Origin: Escallonia rubra
Taxonomy: Eukaryota; Streptophyta; Magnoliopsida; Escalloniales; Escalloniaceae
Length of the DNA: 64,000 nucleotides
Direction: 5' to 3'
NCBI GenBank assembly: GCA_033065855.1
Contig: JAVXUO010000370.1
Coordinates: 62,001-126,000, forward strand
Below are positions 1 through 12,421 of this stretch, one piece after another. A program made the translations under genes and the position numbers. The first letter of the stretch is position 1. The number at the start of each line of letters is the position of its first letter. The notes beneath the pieces were generated by a model, which was not told where the DNA came from, ran no database searches, and saw nothing but the letters and a program-made list of their open reading frames with translations.

Positions 1-91
1 CTTGTAGATCCCTAGGTGTAAATGATTACAAGTGATTTATCTAGTCTCAAGTCAATTAGGCACCAAGAGAAGCCCCATTGATACAATTCAA

Positions 92-1458
92 ACCTAGGAA
101 GCACGGACACCTCCTCTGGGTCGAGGTATTGTGTCCCACACCTACCGACACCGGGACACCCCTCAAAACACCTCCGGATACGTGTCGGACACCTCTCAAC
201 GGTGTCCGGATCCGAATATTTTTTATTATTCGATACTGAGTCGGACACCTTATGCAAGACACCTACAAGGCGAAACTGCAAATTTTTAAACTTGAGGGTC
301 ATGATGGAATATTAGGGAAGGTTGGGGTTGTATTATAAATCGAAAAGGGCAACCCCCATGGTAGATTATATTCCAATCGAATTATGCCTTACTAAGAGGG
401 AGATAGGGCTCTTTAACTCTAATTTATGGTTTTTTATTTTTCATGAGGGTGAAATGTGCTTGAAATTTATATAAACATGCCCATACATATACAGACATTT
501 AGCGGTGTCCTGCCGTGTCCAAAATTTGTTATTTTGCAAATTGCGGTGTCCAGTGTCGGTGTCTAACGTGGCGTCAATGCTACTTAGATTCAAATAGTCT
601 CAACCAAATAGGCAAAGACGAAGCTCCATAGCGAGCGAGCCAATGGCCGCCACCCCAATCTTCACCCCCATCGCACTTCATTTAATTCAATCCCCCTGAA
701 GTGTAAAATAACGCCAACCCCCCCCCCCAACCCACCCAACACACGCATAAGTGTGTAACTTTTCCAGCTATGGTTCCTAAATCAGAAAAGCTTTTAATAA
801 CACCATTTTTCACACCTTTTAAGCCTATAGAAAACACCGACACCTCATATAGGTCGAGGTATGGTGTCCAATACCTAGCGACACCTCCGGACACGTGTCC
901 GACACCTCTCAGCGATGTCCGAATTTATTGATTTATTTTTTAATTACCGACACCGTGTCGGACACCTCTTGAAGAAGTGTTCACACGTATAGGGCCAAAA
1001 TATGATATTTCGGGGATTTTTTTAGAAATGAACTTTGAAACCCAACTAATTAGATACATCAGCATGTCCGACCTCATTTACAGACCCATCTAGCTATATA
1101 TGACATCTTCTTATCCTTTTGTCCCATGTTCTTCTCTCTTCTTCTCTCTTGTTACTGTTGAGATTCTAATCTTGTTACTGTTAAGACGTTTATGCTACTA
1201 TCTTTCTTTGTCATCCGTATTGAACGAAATTCAGCTACTCAAATTGATATTTATTCTTATTATGTACATATTTAACACATATATAAATGTGTGTATATAT
1301 TATATAAATATAAATATATACAAAAATAAAATAAAAATATATTAAAAAATTCAGCAGTGTCTTGCCGTGTCCAAAATCGAGTTTTTTGAAAATTGCGGTG
1401 TCCGGTGTCCCGGTGAGTGTCGGTGTCGGACGCGGTGTCTGTGTCCGTGCTACCTAGG
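92..1458. mobile_element. GTGTCCG-rich TIR element, two copies in tandem
   Basis: The outer ends are inverted copies: AAGCACGGACAC at 99-110 and GTGTCCGTGCT at 1441-1451. Both are flanked by the direct repeat ACCTAGG (92-98 and 1452-1458), a possible target duplication. The interior is full of GTGTCC/GGACAC words. Two related copies can be seen. One runs about 99-582 and ends ATGCTACTTAG; the other runs about 834-1451, and both begin with a GGTCGAGGTA-containing block. About 250 bp of other sequence (583-833) lies between them. No transposase is visible, so the element is non-autonomous. Superfamily is uncertain. The aspartate/threonine-rich open frames here are translations of the repeat, not genes. 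Confidence 0.6.
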
Positions 1459-1983
1459 TCTTTCATGAATTTGAGCCACCTAATATCACACATATTCATT
1501 TTATTCTCAAATTCGTTTTCAATGAATAAAGCAGTCCATGAATATTTCCTTCTTCAAATCAAAAGATTAGCACAATTCATCAAAATAACTGAACCCAAAG
1601 CCCTGAATAGCATAATTTACCCCCCAAATTTATTTTTTTTTAAACAGAATCAATAAATTTTAAGCACTCCAACTAAGCAAAGTTCAACTATATGTCAGGC
1701 GATTTAAGTACCAGAGGACTTGACTATCATAAAATTGACATCTAATCTACATCATTTGTTGCAAACTGCCAACTCAGCAGATTCCAACAGATGATCAAAA
1801 TCTCCGGGATAAAAAACATGACATCATACACCGAAATGCAGAGTAACACACTCAAATCTACTCGGATTTACAACATTTGTAGCGCATACTAAAGCCGAGT
1901 ACGACTTCACTAATCGTGCTCGTCTTCCAAATCACTAGGTTCAACCAAACAAATAAAATACTAAGTAGGCACAGATACGTGTA

Positions 1984-2230
1984 GAACCGATGGCCAGAGA
2001 GAGATCGTCGGCGGTATTGGAAATGAAAGCGACTGTCGAAGATCTCGCTCCTACTATGGGTAAGTCCCGCCAGATGTATTTGCGACAAAATATTGTCGCT
2101 ATAGACAGCAACAAATTAAAACCAAGCTATAAGGAAGCACTGACGGTCACACACCCAGTGTACACAGAAAGTACCGACCGTCGGAGCGGGATCGCTGACG
2201 GTAATCTCGCCCCTACTTCGCCTGTACAGA
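1984..2230. pseudogene. Degenerate copies of the Rab exon-1 end and its splice donor
   Basis: On the minus strand, about 2035-1990 reads FISNTADDLSLAIG followed by GT, and about 2205-2172 reads VSDPAPTVG followed by GTAC. Both resemble the end of the true Rab exon 1 (FISNSVDDLAPTIG then GTAC) at 2396-2350. The donor-like sites lie about 180 bp apart. Inverted pieces are interleaved: on the plus strand 2034-2061 reads VEDLAPTMG followed by GTAAG, and about 2200-2220 reads DGNLAPTS. The perfect palindrome GCGACAAAATATTGTCGC lies at about 2087-2104. These look like decayed local duplications within the Rab first intron. None has the P-loop part of the exon. Confidence 0.5.
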
Positions 2231-2352
2231 ACTTCTGATGTAACAGAAACGTTTCCCTAGATACATTTTAGCGATAAAAGATGGTCACGGCAAATTTCCG
2301 TGACAGCGAACGGCCGAGGGGATTAAAAAAAGAGCAATGTGCAGAGCCGTAC

Positions 2353-2497
2353 CGATGGTGGGAGCGAGATCGTCGACGGAGTTGGAGATGAAGGTGACGA
2401 GGAGGCTGCTCTTGCCGACGGCGGAATCTCCGATCAGCAGGATCTTGAACGACAGATCGTAGCTGCTGTTGCCGCCGTGCCCCGAAGATGACCCCAT
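2353..2497 (-). CDS. RABC2: Rab GTPase, RABC2/Rab18 type, exon 1 only (partial)
   Basis: This exon encodes the N-terminus of a small Rab GTPase, a GTP-switched regulator of vesicle traffic that acts on membranes through a C-terminal lipid anchor. Translation starts MGSSSGHGGNSSYDLSFK; I chose the ATG at 2497 because plant RABC proteins begin MGSSSG, although an in-frame ATG lies three codons upstream at 2506. The P-loop GDSAVGKS is at residues 23-30, and the exon ends in the switch I effector region, SVDDLAPTIG. The exon stops after the first base of the Gly codon at a GTACGG donor (2352-2347). The SVDDLAPTIG end fits RABC2 better than RABC1. No later exon (WDTAGQE, NKVD, cysteine tail) occurs between here and base 1, so intron 1 exceeds 2.3 kb and the gene continues outside the window. 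Confidence 0.85.
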
Positions 2498-2900
2498 CCA
2501 ACTCAACTTTCCTCTCTCTCACTCTGCAAAGTGTGCACTACTTAAATCAGACAGCACGACAACAAAAGCCGATAAAGCGACGCTCGCAAAAAGCGGGAAA
2601 ATGGCATCTAATCCCTAACTTTTAGAGAGAGAGAAAGAGAGAATGTGTGTGGCTTTAGAGAGAGAAAATCTAGAGAGAGAGGGCAAAGTGGAGGGGAAGG
2701 AAAACGGCTAACGGAGGACAAAGGCCGATTCCGTTTTTTGCGGGGAAGGCACGGTTCCTTTGTCTTGGTGTCGAATCGAAATCCCACCTGAGGGGGAGAA
2801 TGGCGTTTTTGTAATTAGGGGGGCGAAGAGTGGGGGGAAATGGTAATGGCGGTGGGCGGAGAGATATGGGCTCCCCGTAGTTTGGGTGGTGGGTCAGCGT
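2498..2900 (-). promoter_or_regulatory. Putative 5' leader and promoter of the Rab gene, CT-rich on the sense strand
   Basis: This is the region immediately upstream of the Rab ATG. It holds dense GAGAGA runs on the plus strand (2503-2522 and 2620-2690), which read as CTCTCT in the gene's direction. Pyrimidine-rich leaders and CT microsatellites are common just upstream of plant start codons. No clear TATA box was identified, so the boundaries are only approximate. Confidence 0.4.
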
Positions 2901-5686
2901 CTGGGTGGGCTTTTAATGGTTGTGGTCTTTTCTGCAACTGAACCCGAACGTGTCTCGTTGACACCTGCTAATGTTTTGGAGAGATTTTGGCGGGACGCTC
3001 TCTCGTAGCGATAATTAAAGGTTGTTAAATAATAGAAATTCTGTAATATTTGTTTTTAGATTATAATTTGAGTTTAGCCTGTAAAGCTTGATTTAAAGGT
3101 TTGGTAATTTAGTCCGTTTGGTAAGCTACTTGTATTGACCAACTGTTGTTTCTTTTTGCTTTGCTATAAGTTATAAGTTGTGAAAAAAGGTGTTACAACA
3201 AATAGAGTCTTAGTTTCAGTTGATAATGTATGGAACACACTCTATTCAGAGTTAATCTAATCTAGTTCATGAGTTTGTTAATAACATTCTCAAATTTCTT
3301 TTCTTGGTTTGGAGGGGAAGTGATATAATAGAGGTCCGCTCGTAGCCTGTAGGTCAACCGAGACTAGGTCTCCTTTTCGAGAGATTTGAAGGGCGCACTC
3401 TCCACATCAGTATAGTGCATTCAAAGACATAAGTGATAACCTCATCCAAAGAGTTCAAAGAAGAGAGAAACCTCATCTAACTACCGGAAATTGGTACAAA
3501 GGATTAAAGGGTGGGATAGGATATAAATTATTCAAATTGTCCATATCTAGCGTTAAGAGCTTAACTTAAGGACTGGTTATATATCCCTCTTGAGTAGGAT
3601 AATTCCATTTTGGGGGGGGAGAGAGAGATATTGACAATTACTCCTCCCTACCCAGAAACCTTCCACAATCTACCTTCCACAATCTACCAACATCACCACC
3701 GCCCACCACTTTCCCAAACCCACCATAACCACCACAATCGGCCAACACTTCTCCACAACCCACAAAGATCTCCGCTGCCCACCACCATCTCTACCATCTA
3801 ATATGACTATCAACCCAGCACTATTGTAACCCACCGCCACCAACGCTGCCTAACACTTCTCCACAACCCGTTATCACCTCCATAGTAACGTGATAAACTT
3901 TTTAACCAAAATGGATTGTATTTAAGCAGATGCTGGAAAAAATTATCCATTTGAAGGAAAAAAAATATATAAATTAATACTAATAAAATGAGTTAACTTT
4001 TTAAAATGTTTTGCACCCTAATTTTTATGCCCAACAAAATTTTGCATTATTCGGTCTTTTTAGTCAGGATAGGTTATCTTACTTATCCGGCCATAATCTA
4101 TCATATTTAACTGAATAATCATACGCATCAATAAAGCCTTAGACTTTTTACATTCTTATCCTTAAAGTTGTGTACCTTAGAGTTTAACATTCTTATTCTT
4201 GAGGCTGCTTTTAACATATGTATTCTTATTAAATTTTGATAAGGACACTCCCACAATCAACAAACACCAAAAGCATTCATTACTAACATTTTTTTAGGTC
4301 GCTTGCAGGCCTCTTATAACATTTAAGTAGTTTGACCCATTATCATGTGACCCATTCATATGTGTCTGTGGCTTGACAAGTCCTACAATCATCATTATTA
4401 TCCATGAAATGTACACGAGGCCTGCATTTCACCAGGAGAAGTGTCATAATGAGGCCCCTTATGATATTTACTACTTTTACATATCGACAACGTTGGGCAA
4501 AGAACCACAAACATGGGTCATCACAAATAGGTACTATATTATGCAGTTGCGTTAAAATTTAATAGGAAGAGTTTTACCGTTCATATAATCCTATTCGACT
4601 CGAATTCAGATCAGTCGACTCTCAATATAGTATGCAGATACCGGGTGATCTAACCAAAAAAAAAAAAAATAGGTACTACATCAAACCCTTTAATTAGAAG
4701 TGATTAAATAGCTCCCCAAGTGTGTTATACATGATTAGATTGCTTCTATTTTTTAAACTACCCTTTGGAGAACAAAAACGCTCAGTTAATCGGTCATGTG
4801 AGAGACTTGATATACTTATTATGTTAACCTAGTCTCTTCTTAATAGTCACTCTGCCATTTGGGTTCATTAGGGCCATGCGATAAACTAATTTGCAAATTA
4901 CCCCGACCATATCTATTTTTGTTGTTGTAAGATACACTAGCGAGCACGAGAAAACTTCTCGACACTCCTCTGATGGTTGAAGGAATGCTAGTAAATCATC
5001 TATTGTATATGTCACACGTGCATTCTGTGTTAAATTTAGTGTACGAGGGAAGTGTCAATATTAGATCATGAAATGGCCAATGAGACCCTATTAACAAAAA
5101 AAACAGATTTAGGAGCCGCTTAACTAATAAAGATCGTAAGATATATCCTTGAAGTCTTAAGTTCAAGTCTTTTTGGAGCCAACCCCGAAAGAAATTCATT
5201 TCTTGCAAATCTCTAGGCCTAGCGTATATGGTTTACCTTTAATCTACCCGTAAAGAGAAATTTGGTACCTGTGCACAAACTGGCATGTGATACCACCTTC
5301 GTTGCCGTTGCAGTCTGATAAAAGGAAACAAAAAGATAAATTCCTGAAACTGAAAGGTGAAGTGAGGTGGAGCCCTTTGATCCACGGGTTTGTGGACTTG
5401 CCATACATCTCTTTCTTTAGAATCCAAGCATAAGGTGAGCACCCTGTGAGAGTGACCAGTGTCGCCATCGACAAGTCTGCTTTATAGACAACCCACCAAA
5501 TTGGTCTACTACTATTGTCTTCTCCACAGAGGCTTTTGTCATTTGCAACAAACCCCCCTCTGTTTATGCGTGATAGTTATGCAACGAAATTTAGTAGAAT
5601 GATGATGATGATATGCTTAAACCACCTACCACTGTGGTTAAAAACTTAGGCCATGTTTGGACAAACTATTCGGCTTTTTCTTTTCA
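2901..5686. other. Intergenic stretch without a recognised gene
   Basis: This region is AT-rich with no coding frame that resembles a protein family. It includes a CA/CCA-rich segment at 3640-3890, a poly-A run at about 4657-4670, and a possible SINE remnant near 5110-5220 (an RNA polymerase III B-box-like AAGTTCAAGTC at about 5158-5168). Open frames in the CCA-rich part are composition artefacts. Confidence 0.5.
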
Positions 5687-6424
5687 CTAGTATAGAACAC
5701 GTGCGTTACACGTGAATATAGTCGAGATTAATGTTTGAGGTGATATCATTATCTTTTTGGGAAACAAAATAATGTAATTCAATTATGTTCTTATTTCTTT
5801 TGTGACTTGTTTTAGAAAAAAAATTATATTTTATGTTTGCAATTGTAATCAGTTCAATGTTTGAAAATATTATTTATAAGCTACTGAATTGAAGAAATGT
5901 TTGATGGTACTGCTGAAAATAAAAGCAAATAGAGAAATTAAAAGAATGAATCTAAGTCTTTGTTTTTGTAATCTGTTAAATTTGTTTATGGTTAAGATTT
6001 GTAATTCTCAAGACCGAGTGCTCTATATTTCATCAATAAGAAATGCAAAACAACCGGTCATCAACTGTAATAACCGAACATATTTTCAGTTCAAATTGGC
6101 ACCATATTTAAGCCTTGTTTTTTTATACATATTTAACCCTTTTTGGTTAAACATATTTTCAGTTCAAATTGGCACCATGTTTAAGCCTTATTTTTTATGC
6201 ATGTTTAAACCTAATGTTCATTAAACGCATTACAAAAAAACTAATTAGGAAATGGTAGAATTGTCATTAGAATAACTAACGGAGGGCAAAATCAGAAATA
6301 ATTACAAAATTAATAATAGTATTTATGAAAGGGTACAATGTACAATTGTTATTGAAGTGATTAATGAAGGGCAAAAACGGAATAAAATGATTTACAAGAT
6401 TCATACTTTTATAAGTAGTATAGA
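5687..6424 (-). mobile_element. Non-autonomous Helitron
   Basis: Read on the minus strand, the element starts TCTATACTACTTATAAAAG (6424 downwards) and ends TTCTATACTAG (to 5687). This gives the 5' TC and 3' CTRR ends expected of Helitrons. Just inside the 3' end is the hairpin CACGTGTAACGCACGTG, about 10 bases from CTAG. The flanking bases are A on the 5' side and T on the 3' side, matching the AT insertion target. The interior is AT-rich and has a diverged internal duplication at about 6080-6115 and 6148-6190. No Rep/helicase is encoded. A related partial copy lies at about 37395-37760. Confidence 0.7.
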
Positions 6425-6726
6425 TATAGATATAGATTATATAAAAAACTACCTTTGAAATAGGACTGTAACTTGGGCGGGTTAGACGGTTCAAGAGTCA
6501 GACCATGCCAACTCACTCTCAAAAGCTCGTGCCCGTGTTTAGCCCAATCCATCTATGGGCCGAATAATATTTATCCATGTCCAGCCCATGAAAGTTTTGG
6601 TAAGCACAGGCTGGACATGGACTGCCTACAAGTTGTCCATGGTTTCATATTTTGGTTATCATTCAAGTTTACTAATTAAACATGAGTTTTTGTTTATTTA
6701 ATTTTTAAGCATAAAGAAGAGTATAA

Positions 6727-8033
6727 GGGTCTGTTTGATAACACTATCAGTTTTCAGTTTTTTTTTTCTAAAAAAAAAAAAGATGGTGGCTGCTTGACAG
6801 AGTTTATTTTTTCAAAAAACAGAAAAGAACAAGCGTATGACAGGGCAACTCTTTGGGTTTTTTTTTTTAAAATACATTTTTACATTATTAAAGGTAATTA
6901 AGCAACTATATTACAATGTCTTACAAATAATTAAACATAATTTTTCAACATTACAATGAATAACAACCAACATTATTAAACATAATTAAAACAACATTAG
7001 CTCATTTTAATACTAAACAAGTGTAGATTGACCACCGGCGGACCACCACCAGATCGACAATGCCACACTACCACCAAAGCTGCACACACCCACGGATTCG
7101 CCCCATCACCACCGGTCTCATCGCCACACTGCCGGCACCCAGATCCGGCCACCGTTGTCCGCCGTCAGCGGACATCACAACCGGCGATACAAACCCACGG
7201 CAATTACTCCTTGCCGGCAATACCCGTCAACATCACCCATCAGCAACACCGCCGGCAAACTCGCAACACCCATCACCGCACAACAACCTACGACAACCCA
7301 CAAATCTGTCCATCACGCCAACCCACCACCGCCGGCCACAAAGGCAACCATTTGCTGATGTAAATCCAGCACAACCGTGAGGGATGCGATGCGGCCGATC
7401 GAGCAAAGTAGCGAAGAAATGTTCCCCTAGATGCGATGTTCGTGGCTGTGCCGGAGAAAGAAGGGACGGAGGCGGTGACCGGCGATGGAGGCGGTGGCTG
7501 TGGTGAGAGATGAGATGCGATCCAGAAATTTCGAGCAGAGCAGTGGCTGTGGACTCCCCCAGATGCGATTCGGTCGAAGAGATAAAATCGAGCTCCGCAG
7601 CGAAGAGATGTTCCCCCAGAAAGAGCTGTTTGTGGCTGCGCTGGAGAAAGAAGGGACGGAGGAGGTGGCTGTGGACCCCTGAGAGATGAGATGCAAGCCA
7701 GAAAATTCGAGCAGAACGGTGGCTGTGGACTCCCCAGATGTGATTCGGCCAAAGAGAAAAGAACCCTAATGTTTTCTTTGATTTTTTCCATCTTATTTTC
7801 TGTTGCTAGGAAGACTCGAAGTCCAGACCTCATAAGTCAAGCCATCTAGGCCGCGTGAAAAGAGGTTTCAAAAAGAGCTAATAGCTCTTTTGAAAAACAT
7901 GCTTCCTCTTTTTAAAGACTTGGGCTTTTTTAAAAATTAAATAACCACCAAACACCCCAGTTTTTTGGGCTTCTTGAGAAATTTTAAAATTGGGCCAAAA
8001 AAGAGGGGAAGAAATTCATGTCAAACAGCCCCT
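6727..8033. mobile_element. Nested TIR element with GC-rich cargo
   Basis: The ends are inverted: GGGTCTGTTTGATAAC near 6727 and GTCAAACAGCCCCT ending near 8033. These resemble hAT-type GGGGCTGTTTG termini. I found no matching target duplication. AT-rich flanks with homopolymer runs enclose a GC-rich core (about 7028-7770) that is CCACCGGCGG-like on its left half. On the right, a block of about 175 bp is tandemly duplicated. Confidence 0.45.
7400..7770. repeat. Tandem duplication of about 180 bp
   Basis: Segment 7400-7575 recurs, diverged, at about 7595-7770. Shared blocks include AGCGAAGARATGTTCCCC, GAGAAAGAAGGGACGGAGG and CAGTGGCTGTGGACTCCC-like sequence. The 181-codon minus-strand frame across it repeats serine/proline-rich units only because of this duplication; it resembles no known protein. 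Confidence 0.6.
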
Positions 8034-8451
8034 AAATCTCAAAATGGATTTAGGCATAAGCATCGAAATAAAGTTTCAGGACAAAATAAAAGAAAAGAAA
8101 AAGACAAGATTTTCGAAACAATCTTACAAAGTCTAGTCTTGTAATAAAAAACGAGAGACAGAGAGAGAGAGTCTTCGAAGGTCTCTGAACAAATATAGTT
8201 GGAAGATTTTAAAATAAAAGAACAAAAAATACATATTTTGTACACGTAAAATTTATATATGTGATTTATATTAACTATAAAAGTCCGACGGGCCGGTTTC
8301 CACGGGCTGACGGACTTCGAAAAACCTTTGCCCATGTCCAGTTCATATTTTTTACGGGCTCAAAATTTTGTGCTCGTGTCCACCACGGTCACTATAATAC
8401 TAAGCCTATGCTCGTATTTTTACGGGTTAACCAGCTCAAGTTGCATCCCTA

Positions 8452-9831
8452 CTTTCAAGGCCTTCGGTGGAATCCAAGTAACACAGAAGAAAATCAGAAT
8501 AAACCATGGACAGTCGAACTGTCGAACAAACCACAAATAGGCAGATTTTGATCCCCAAATACCATGGTCTGTGCACCACTTATTGCTTCGTTTCACTAAC
8601 CAAGGAAGAGGAAAGGAACGACCTTCGGATGTCTCCCCAAGTACGCAAAAATATTTGATAGTTTCTGATCACTGTGTCCCCTAGTTCGAGTGGATATGTA
8701 CAATCTTGAGTTCTCTCCCTCTGATACTAGTAGTATATAACTATATATTGAGGTGGTCGTATTTACACCTAGAAACAACTTGTAGCCACAAACGAAGCTT
8801 AACATCCTAGTAGGTGAGAAGCGCTAGCCAGTAACAAGGGGCTCTCAAATAGTAGCTTACAAGCAACTCACCGGGGCTGGGACCATGTAAAACTAAATCA
8901 ATACGAACTCAAAACCTTATGAATCCATAAAAAGAGGGATGACAGGTACATAAATCCTTCTCAATAAGTCAGTTTTTTCTTCTACCACATTTATTTGAAG
9001 TCGTAGGTCGCATTTCACATAGATATATGTAAACTAAAACCACTGGCACTGCAAAAACAGTTATTGACGAGCAGGACTAGTGTATGTGCCCAAGTGCAAA
9101 CAAAAAAGTAAAAGGAAAGATAATTTATCTGCTAAAGCTCAAGTCTGCAGGCATAGACATGAAATTCATAGTCATGGGAGAAGGAAATTCTGTAAGCAGC
9201 AGGAGGGAAATCAAATGAGAAACTGAATATGCAGTATGCCTTGATTACTGTTCAATACTGAGTTCACCAAAATGTTCGACCACAAAAGGATGACCAGATA
9301 AGGAGTCTGGAACTAGAGTGTCAAAGATAAGAAACACAGGCACGCACACACGCACGCATGTGCACACCCTCACTCTATACGACGAGTATATACTCAGATA
9401 TAAACATTTAAGTGTACAATTATCAATATAGATTCACATATTTACGACTGCTACGAACTGTTTACGCATGTATATGTAGGGTTTTGGGCAACTTTAGTAA
9501 TCAAACTATGTACACCACACCTAAGAGCGTTAATAATATCCCTCGTCTAAGTTTCATAAACAGGGAGTTGAAGGAGTAAAAGAACCCTTATTACATAGCA
9601 TACATCAATGAAGTCACACAACCGAAGCACAAGTCTAGGCTATGCATTGCTAACGGGTCTCAAACACCAACATTAGCTTTGCATAATGTGCAATACATTT
9701 AAGTAGCAAATGAGTATTCTAACACTATGAACCCCAGTAAATGAATTCTATTATTGGTCGTTTTTTAAATATGGGAGCCATCATGTTGCGCAAGGAAAGG
9801 GCAAAACGAAAGCTCTGAATCCAAGATTGCC
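8452..9831. other. Non-coding stretch downstream of PIP5K
   Basis: No gene is recognised here. The part nearest 9831 should hold the PIP5K 3' untranslated region, but no polyadenylation site could be fixed. A CA-rich microsatellite-like stretch lies at about 9338-9370. Confidence 0.5.
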
Positions 9832-12382
9832 CTAGCTCGCTGCAACATTCGATGGGAATACCCTCTGAATGAACTCTAAAAAGCGCTGGGAGTAGAATGT
9901 AGGATCGACGGCAGAAATGGACAGAGAATCAAACTGAATAGATTTGTATGCATGTTCTATCTTCTTGTGTATGTTGTACTCTTGCAATATGTCGATGATA
10001 CCAAGGTATAATACGACATCGTATACCTCATGGAACATCTGCGTCTCCTCTTCACCAGGAATAAGCTCTGCTCTTGCTGGCATGTTCACTCCAAGCTGGA
10101 TCTGAAGTCTGCTTAACAGAGAGGGAAAGACAATAAACTTCATCAAGGGTAGAGAAACTAGGCAACAAAAAAATACCTCTCAATTGACATACAACAGCAG
10201 ACGATGTTCAGATAATACAGAGAATGATAGTCAGTCACATATCCACTTAAAGGACCTATCAAGTTCTATCCGAGAAGCTTTAAGGCTATAAAGCAATTGC
10301 ATTGTTGTGGTCCTTAGCACAAAACAACCTGTTGACTTCTACATTAGATTAGATTTGCTATTGTGGCTCTTTGTTTCCTCCACGTTAAAGTGCTTAAATG
10401 TTTTTAAAACTTTGCATATCTAAGGCACTTGAATATTGGGCCCTACCCTACTTTCCTTAAGGTCTCTGACTTTGTCACAACGACAGCATCCTAACCTCGA
10501 ACACCCGCCCCCCATTAAAAGTGTGTGTGTGTGTGTCTGGTTTATGTATTTTAGTTGAAATAATCATGGGAGGTGGTTGTCCAAAGTAAGAAAAGGTAAT
10601 TAGGAAGGGATATAATCGTAGATGGACCCAAGTCCTAGTGCCTCTTTTTGTGCCAAGAGTGTCTCGTATATATAGGCCTTCCAGCAGCACCGGCCGCCTG
10701 GCATCTCCCTATCTGTACTAGAGCTATGGCTGCGACCCTGAATAACTCCATATTGTTGGTATATGTTGGCTCTTGGGCAAGGTTGTCGTAATGTGGTGGA
10801 CTTTTGGCACCTGGCGAACAACACGAAGAGCAGAGAAATACGTTGTTTTCTGTTAAGCGTAGGACTCCTGTGGGTATTGAGCAGAAGCACACTGTAGAGG
10901 TACTAGGCACATAGCTAGTGAAGAATAGTTGATCAAACTCGAGAAGACTGGAAATGAAGGGAGGCCTCGATCCGATATGGTACACTCACACGCAACGCTG
11001 ATATTGTTATGGTTGTCCCACGTCACGAAAGCGAGCGTAGTAATTAAGGCCACATGGAACCAAGTGCTAGTGGGCAAGCGTCGAACCTGCTTCTTTACGT
11101 TTATTTATTGCTGATATTACATGTTATTAGTCCAGACAACAATGTAACGGAACCTATTTTCAGTATAATGGATGATACCTTGCTGTACCAGGAAGAAGAA
11201 GATCCACTTCCTCATCGCCAGTAGCTGATGATGTTCGCAATCGGCTACCTCTGACATGAGGACCCATGACAACACTGTTATCCTCATCTCCTCGAGGGAC
11301 CAAAACAAGGCCTTGTGGAGAGATTTCATCCTCCATAGATTCTGTAATGAGAATCATCAACAACATAATTAGGAACTATTATCGTACATGATATATAATG
11401 TGCAAAAGTACCCGTAACTGAAAGATAAGAATTGCAAGGTGTGACAAATTTTACTAGATCTCCATACATAAACCACAGAGAACTGCAAAAGGCAAAATTA
11501 GTTAAAGCACCAGATGATCTTACAAAAAGATCAACAAAATTACTAACCAAACACTCTAGCCCTCGAATAATGGCAAGATTTTATTGTATAAAACTCCAGA
11601 GTCCAGACCACTAGTAACAGCCAGTTACAAGTCAGCCTAATGGCATCACAAGGTGTCACTGATTTAACTAAAATTGAGAGGAAATTACAAGCCACCACAT
11701 GTTAATCGGCTGGACAGTGAACCATTGGCCTACGCCCAAGATAAATTGTAATATAAATAAGTAGATAACCACCAAAATCAGAGTTTTAAATTTCTACCAA
11801 GGTGGACAAAAAACCCACCAAAAACAGCAGTTGCATTTTCACCAAAGGGGCATTAACTACTCTGGATTACAGTCCACCAATTGATAATAAGGACATGAAT
11901 TTGTTTTCTTTGAACTGTCAAGAAAACTACTGCAAGCCAGGTGAAGGTTTGTAACCACTGAAAGCTAGTAACTCTCCTTTTTCTTTTCCAATTCCTACCA
12001 AGTTTCGCATAAGATTCTTCCCATATTCACATGCGATTTGTGACCATAGAAAGGCAACTGGCACATGAAATACAAGCATCGTACAGTTGAGTATCAAGGA
12101 ACTTGAGGCAGGTACACATGAATCACGGACAAATATGGTTCATGGATCGAAGCCTAACCTTCTTCTGCAACAATGCCCAATCCATCTGTTACAACACGAT
12201 GATTGTAAGACATGAGGGTTCGCAAATGTTGAGGGGCACGATAATGAACACCCAGCAAAAGGCTGTAATCCATAATGTTTTCTGCTTCCAAAAACTTACT
12301 ATCAATTTCGATCTGCCTGTCCAAAGATTAGTAAGAAAGAAACCCATCAGCCAATAATTTTACTTGAAAAAAAAAATATGTA

Positions 12383-12421
<39 letters not shown>

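Larger units (their letters stand above)
6461..8451. mobile_element. hAT-like element with imperfect 8-bp target duplication
   Basis: The left end is TAGGACTGTAACTTGGGCGG and the right end is the inverted form, CAAGTTGCATCCCTA. Outside them are CTTTGAAA (6453-6460) and CTTTCAAG (8452-8459), which match at 6 of 8 positions and fit the 8-bp duplication of hAT transposons. Subterminal parts (6475-6690 and 8283-8440) are rich in GGGC/CCCGTGTCC words. No transposase remains. A second element (6727-8033) is nested inside. Confidence 0.6.

Noticed and set aside
5110..5220. Possible second SINE
   Set aside because: Only a weak B-box-like word was seen; there is no convincing A box, tail or target duplication, so it is mentioned only within the intergenic entry.
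7288..7833. 181-codon minus-strand serine/proline-rich frame
   Set aside because: It is produced by a tandem duplication inside a nested transposon and shows no protein family signature.
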